Source of the DNA: Glandiceps talaboti
Taxonomy: Eukaryota; Hemichordata; Enteropneusta; Spengelidae
Length of the DNA: 64,000 bases
Assembly (NCBI RefSeq): GCF_964340395.1
Contig: NC_135562.1
Location: 23,039,673 to 23,103,672, forward strand
Reading direction: 5' to 3'
Below are positions 57,301-64,000 of this stretch, one piece after another (the first letter of the stretch is position 1; each line of letters starts with the position of its first letter). Both the position numbers and the translations under genes were made by a program. The notes beneath the pieces are model-generated. The model saw only the letters and a list, made by a program, of their open reading frames with translations, was not told the DNA's origin and ran no database searches.

Positions 57301-60300
57301 TAACATTGTATCAATGTGATTGGATATACTAACATTGTATCAATTTGATTGGATATACTAACATTGTATGAATGTGATTGGATATACTAACATTGTATGA
57401 ATGTGATTGGATATACTAATATTGTATGAATTTGATTGGATATACTAACATTGTATCAATTTGATTGGATGTACTAACATTGTATCAATTTGATTGGATA
57501 TACTAATATTGTATGAATGTGATTGGATATACTAACATTGTATGAATTTGATTGGATATACTAATATTGTATCAATTTGATTAGATATACTAACATTGTA
57601 TGAATGTGATTGGATATACTAACATTGTATCAATGTGATTGGATATACTAACATTGTATGAATGTGATTGGATATACTAACATTGTATCAATGTGATTGG
57701 ATATATACTAACATTGTATGAATGTGATTGGATATACTAACATTGTATCAATGTGATTGGATATACTAACATTGTATCAATGTGATTGGATATACTAACA
57801 TTGCATCAATGTGATTGGATATACTAACATTGTATGAATGTGATTGGATATACTAACATTGTATGAATGTGATTGGATATACTAACATTGTATGAATGTG
57901 ATTGGATATACTACCATTGTATCAATGTGATTGGATATACTAATATTGTATCAATGTGATTGGATATACTAACATTGTATGAATGTGATTGGATATACTA
58001 ATATTGTATGAATGTGATTGGATATACTAACATAGTATCAATGTGATTGGATATACTAACATTGTATCAATTTGATTGGATATACTAACATTGTATCAAT
58101 GTGATTGGATATACTAACATTGTATGAATGTGATTGGATATACTAATATTGTATGAATGTGATTGGATATACTAACATTGTATCAATGTGATTGGATATA
58201 CTAAAATTGTATCAATTTGATTGGATACATGTATAATAACACTGTATCAATGTGATTGGATATACTAACATTGTATGAATGTGATTGGATATACTAATAT
58301 TGTATGAATGTGATTGGATATACTAACATTGTATCAATTTGATTGGATATACTAACATTATATGAATGTGATTGGATATACTAACATTGTATGAATGTGA
58401 TTGGATATACTAATATTGTATGAATGTGATTGGATATACTAACATTGTATCAATGTGATTGGATATACTAACATTGTATGAATGTGATTGGATATACTAA
58501 CATTGTATGAATGTGACTGGATATACTAACATTGTATGAATGTGATTGGATATATTAACACTGTATCAATGTGATTGGATATACTAACATTGTATGAATG
58601 TGATTGGATATACTAACATTGTATCAATGTGATTGGATATACTAATATTGTATGAATGTGATTGGATATACTAACATTGTATCAATGTGATTGGATATAT
58701 ACTAACATTGTATGAATGTGATTGGATATACTAACATTGTATTAATGTGATTGGATATACTAACATTGTATTAATGTGATTGGATATACTAACATTGTAT
58801 GAATGTGATTGGATATACTAACACTGTATGAATGTGATTGGATATACTAACATTGTATGAATGTGATTGGATATACTAACATTGTATCAATGTGATTGGA
58901 TATACTAACATTGTATTAATGTGATTGGATATACTAACATTGTATTAATGTGATTGGATATACTAACATTGTATGAATGTGATTGGATATACTAACATTG
59001 TATCAATGTGATTGGATATACTAACATTGTATCAATTTGATTGGATATACTAACATTGTATGAATGTGATTGGATATACTAACATTGTATGAATGTGATT
59101 GGATATACTAATATTGTATGAATTTGATTGGATATACTAACATTGTATCAATTTGATTGGATGTACTAACATTGTATCAATTTGATTGGATATACTAATA
59201 TTGTATGAATGTGATTGGATATACTAACATTGTATGAATTTGATTGGATATACTAATATTGTATCAATTTGATTAGATATACTAACATTGTATGAATGTG
59301 ATTGGATATACTAACATTGTATCAATGTGATTGGATATACTAACATTGTATGAATGTGATTGGATATACTAACATTGTATGAATGTGATTGGATATACTA
59401 ACATAGTATGAATGTGATTGGATATACTAACATTGTATCAATGTGATTGGATATACAAACATTGTATCAATGTGATTGGATATACTAACATTGTATTAAT
59501 GTGATTGGATATACTAACATTGTATTAATGTGATTGGATATACTAACATTGTATGAATGTGATTGGATATACTAACATTGTATGAATGTGATTGGATATA
59601 CTAACATTGTATGAATGTGATTGGATATACTAACATTGTATCAATGTGATTGGATATACTAACATTGTATTAATGTGATTGGATATACTAACATTGTATT
59701 AATGTGATTGGATATACTAACATTGTATGAATGTGATTGGATATACTAACATTGTATGAATGTGATTGGATATACTAACATTGTATCAATGTGATTGGAT
59801 ATACTAACATTGTATGAATGTGATTGGATATACTAACATTGTATGAATGTGATTGGATATACTAACATTGTATCAATGTGATTGGATATACTAATATTGT
59901 ATGAATGTGATTGGATATACTAACATTGTATCAATGTGATTGGATATACTAACATTGTATCAATGTGATTGGATATACTAACATTGTATGAATGTGATTG
60001 GATATACTAACATTGTATGAATGTGATTGGATATACTAACATTGTATCAATGTGATTGGATATACTAACATTGTATCAATGTGATTGGATATATTAACAC
60101 TGTATGAATGTGATTGGATATATTAACACTGTATCAATGTGATTGGATATACTAACATTGTATTAATGTGATTGGATATACTAACATTGTATCAATGTGA
60201 TTGGATATACTAACACTGTATCAATGTGACTGGATATACTAATATTGTATCAATGTGATTGGATATACAAACATTTTATCAATGTGATTGGATATACTAA

Positions 60301-63300
60301 CATTGTATCAATGTGATTGGATATACTAACATTGTATGAATGTGATTGGATATACTAACATTGTATGAATGTGATTGGATATACTAACATTGTATGAATT
60401 TGATTGGATATACTAATATTGTATCAATTTGATTAGATATACTAACATTGTATGAATGTGATTGGATATACTAACATTGTATCAATGTGATTGGATATAC
60501 TAACATTGTATGAATGTGATTGGATATACTAACATTGTATGAATGTGATTGGATATACTAACATTGTATGAATGTGATTGGATATACTAACATTGTATCA
60601 ATGTGATTGGATATACAAACATTGTATCAATGTGATTGGATATACTAACATTGTATCAATGTGATTGGATATACTAACATTGTATTAATGTGATTGGATA
60701 TACTAACATTGTATGAATGTGATTGGATATACTAACATTGTATGAATGTGATTGGATATACTAACATTGTATGAATGTGATTGGATATACTAACATTGTA
60801 TCAATGTGATTGGATATACTAACATTGTATTAATGTGATTGGATATACTAACATTGTATTAATGTGATTGGATATACTAACATTGTATGAATGTGATTGG
60901 ATATACTAACATTGTATCAATGTGATTGGATATACTAACATTGTATCAATGTGATTGGATATACTAACATTGTATGAATGTGATTGGATATACTAACATT
61001 GTATGAATGTGATTGGATATACTAACATTGTATCAATGTGATTGGATATACTAACATTGTATGAATGTGATTGGATATACTAACATTGTATCAATGTGAT
61101 TGGATATACTAACATTGTATCAATGTGATTGGATATATTAACATTGTATGAATGTGATTGGATATACTAACATTGTATGAATGTGATTGGATATACTAAC
61201 ATTGTATCAATGTGATTGGATATACTAACATTGTATCAATGTGATTGGATATATTAACACTGTATGAATGTGATTGGATATATTAACACTGTATCAATGT
61301 GATTGGATATACTAACATTGTATTAATTTGATTGGATATACTAACATTGTATCAATGTGATTGGATATACTAACACTGTATCAATGTGACTGGATATACT
61401 AATATTGTATCAATGTGATTGGATATACAAACATTTTAACAATGTGATTGGATATACTAACATTGTATCAATGTGATTGGATATACTAACATTGTATGAA
61501 TGTGATTGGATATACTAACATTGTATGAATGTGATTGGATATACTAACATTGTATCAATGTGATTGGATATACAAATATTGTATGAATGTGATTGGATAT
61601 ACTAACATTGTATGAATGTGATTGGATATACTAACATTGTATCAATGTGATTGGATATACAAATATTGTATGAATGTGATTGGATATACTAACATTGTAT
61701 GAATGTGATTGGATATACTAACATTGTATCAATGTGATTGGATATACAAATATTGTATGAATGTGATTGGATATACTAACATTGTATCAATGTGATTGGA
61801 TATATTAACATTGTATCAATGTGATTGGATATACTAACATTGTATTAATGTGATTGGATATACTAATATTGTATCAATGTGATTGGATATACTAACATTG
61901 TATCAATGTGACTGGATATACTAACATTGTATCAATGTGATTGGATATACTAACATTGTATTAATGTGATTGGATATACTAATGTTGTATGAATGTGATT
62001 GGATATACTAACATTGTATGAATGTGATTGGATATACTAACATTGTATGAATGTGATTGGATATACTAACATTGTATCAATTTGATTGGATATACTAACA
62101 TTGTATCAATGTGATTGGATATACTAACATTGTATGAATGTGATTGGATATACTAACATTGTATGAATGTGATTGGATATACTAACATTGTATGAATGTG
62201 ATTGGATATACTAACATTGTATGAATGTGATTGGATATACTAATATTGTATGAATGTGATTGGATATACTAACATTGTATGAATGTGATTGGATATACTA
62301 ACATTGTATTAATGTGATTGGATATACTAACATTGTATGAATGTGATTGGATATACTAACATTGTATCAATGTGATTGTATATACTAACATTGTATGAAT
62401 GTGATTGGATATACTAACATTGTATCAATGTGATTGGATATACTAACATTGTATCAATGTGACTGGATATACTAACATTGTATGAATGTGACTGGATATA
62501 CTAACATTGTATGAATGTGATTAGATATACTAACATTGTATCAATGTGATTGGATATACTAACATTGTATCAATGTGATTGGATATACTAACATTGTATC
62601 AATGTGACTGGATATACTAACATTGTATGAATGTGATTGGATATATTAACACTGTATCAATGTGATTGGATATACTAACATTGTATCAATGTGATTGGAT
62701 ATACTAATATTGTATGAATGTGATTGTATATACTAACATTGTATCAATGTGATTGGATATACTAACATTGTATCAATGTGATTGGATATACTAACATTGT
62801 ATCAATGTGATTGGATATACTAACATTGTATGAATGTGATTGGATATACTAACATTGTATCAATGTGATTGGATATACTAACATTGTATCAATGTGATTG
62901 GATATATTAACACTGTATCAATGTGATTGGATATATTAACACTGTATCAATGTGATTGGATATATACTAACATTGTATTAATTTGATTGGATATACTAAC
63001 ATTGTATCAATGTGATTGGATATACTAACACTGTATCAATGTGACTGGATATACTAACATTGTATCAATGTGATTGGATATACAAACATTTTATCAATGT
63101 GATTGGATATACTAACATTGTATGAATGTGATTGGATATACTAACATTGTATGAATGTGATTGGATATACTAACATTGTATCAATGTGATTGGATATACT
63201 AACATTGTATCAATGTGATTGGATATACTAACATTGTATGAATGTGATTGGATATACTAACATTGTATCAATGTGATTGGATATACAAATATTGTATGAA

Positions 63301-64000
63301 TGTGATTGGATATACTAACATTGTATCAATGTGATTGGATATACTAACATTGTATCAATGTGATTGGATATACTAACATTGTATTAATGTGATTGGATAT
63401 ACTAATATTGTATGAATGTGATTGGATATACTAACATTGTATCAATGTGACTGGATATACTAACATTGTATCAATGTGATTGGATATACTAACATTGTAT
63501 TAATGTGATTGGATATACTAATGTTGTATGAATGTGATTGGATATACTAACATTGTATGAATGTGATTGGATATACTAACATTGTATCAATGTGATTGGA
63601 TATACTAATATTGTATTAATGTGATTGGATATACTAATATTGTATGAACGTGATTGGATATACTAATATTGTATGAATGTGATTGGATATACTAACATTG
63701 TATGAATGTGATTGGATATACTAACATTGTATCAATGTGATTGGATATACTAATATTGTATCAATGTGATTGGATATACTAATATTGTATGAATGTGATT
63801 GGATATACTAATATTGTATGAATGTGATTGGATATACTAACATTGTATGAATGTGATTGGATATACTAACATTGTATCAATTTGATTGGATATACTAACA
63901 TTGTATCAATGTGATTGTATATACTAACATTGTATGAATGTGATTGGATATACTAACATTGTATGAATGTGATTGGATATACTAACATTGTATGAATGTG
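51320..64000. repeat. 29-bp minisatellite block 2, about 437 copies, runs off the window
   Basis: Same 29-bp unit as block 1. Variant patterns show nested duplications. A segment with markers TTGCATCAATG and ATACATGTATAATAAC recurs 6214 bp later (51590/52011 and 57804/58225). A block with TACAAACATTTTA(T/A)CAATG recurs at about 53967, 55271, 60270, 61430 and 63082. Rare 2-bp insertions (GATATATACTA) also recur (near 57706, 58696 and 62962). It lies in the ARFRP1 intron upstream of exon 50989 and is still continuing at 64000. Confidence 0.97.

Overview
This looks like nuclear DNA of an animal, most likely a marine invertebrate. The evidence is spliced genes with GT-AG introns, A/T-rich DNA, non-LTR retrotransposons of the CR1/L2/Jockey type, several terminal-inverted-repeat (TIR) elements and a very large load of tandem repeats. 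I cannot name the species. There is no sign of a prokaryotic gene layout: no operons and no long ORFs apart from one repeat artefact. Two host genes can be supported. (1) On the minus strand, six coding exons of ARFRP1, an Arf-like GTPase of the trans-Golgi, lie between 22170 and 50989. They encode everything from just after the P-loop to the stop codon; the first coding exon must lie beyond position 64000. All six junctions have good splice sites and compatible phases. (2) On the plus strand, a terminal exon at 7750-7853 resembles the C-terminus of diphosphoinositol polyphosphate Nudix hydrolases (NUDT3/NUDT4 type), with a phase-compatible but less certain upstream exon at 4249-4314. The two genes converge. 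Layout: 0.4-2.9 kb holds a foldback element with a second TIR element inserted in one arm. 3-7.7 kb is mostly featureless intron or intergenic DNA. 7.9-16.1 kb holds four tandem arrays (31-, 16-, 31- and 35-bp units). 17.4-20.9 kb holds short repeats, a TIR element with a poly-C tract and a decayed THAP-like coding fragment. From 22.2 kb to the end is ARFRP1, with introns filled by mobile elements (22.5-37.4 kb) and then by minisatellites: 34-bp units at 38.3-46.1 kb, and 29-bp units at 47.2-50.8 and 51.3-64 kb. About 24 kb of the ARFRP1 introns in this window is minisatellite, and the 88-bp exon at 50902-50989 sits in a 0.5-kb island between two blocks of the same 29-bp repeat. Mobile elements are nested. 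A minus-strand LINE (about 30.9-36.1 kb) has been broken by a roughly 1.0-kb TIR element with a 7-bp target duplication and by a roughly 1.2-kb member of a dispersed repeat family, here called R1, that ends in a short hairpin. A related plus-strand LINE (23.9-25.7 kb) is inserted in an R1 copy and abuts another R1 copy. All LINE reading frames are broken. No tRNA, rRNA, CRISPR or complete mobile-element enzyme was seen.
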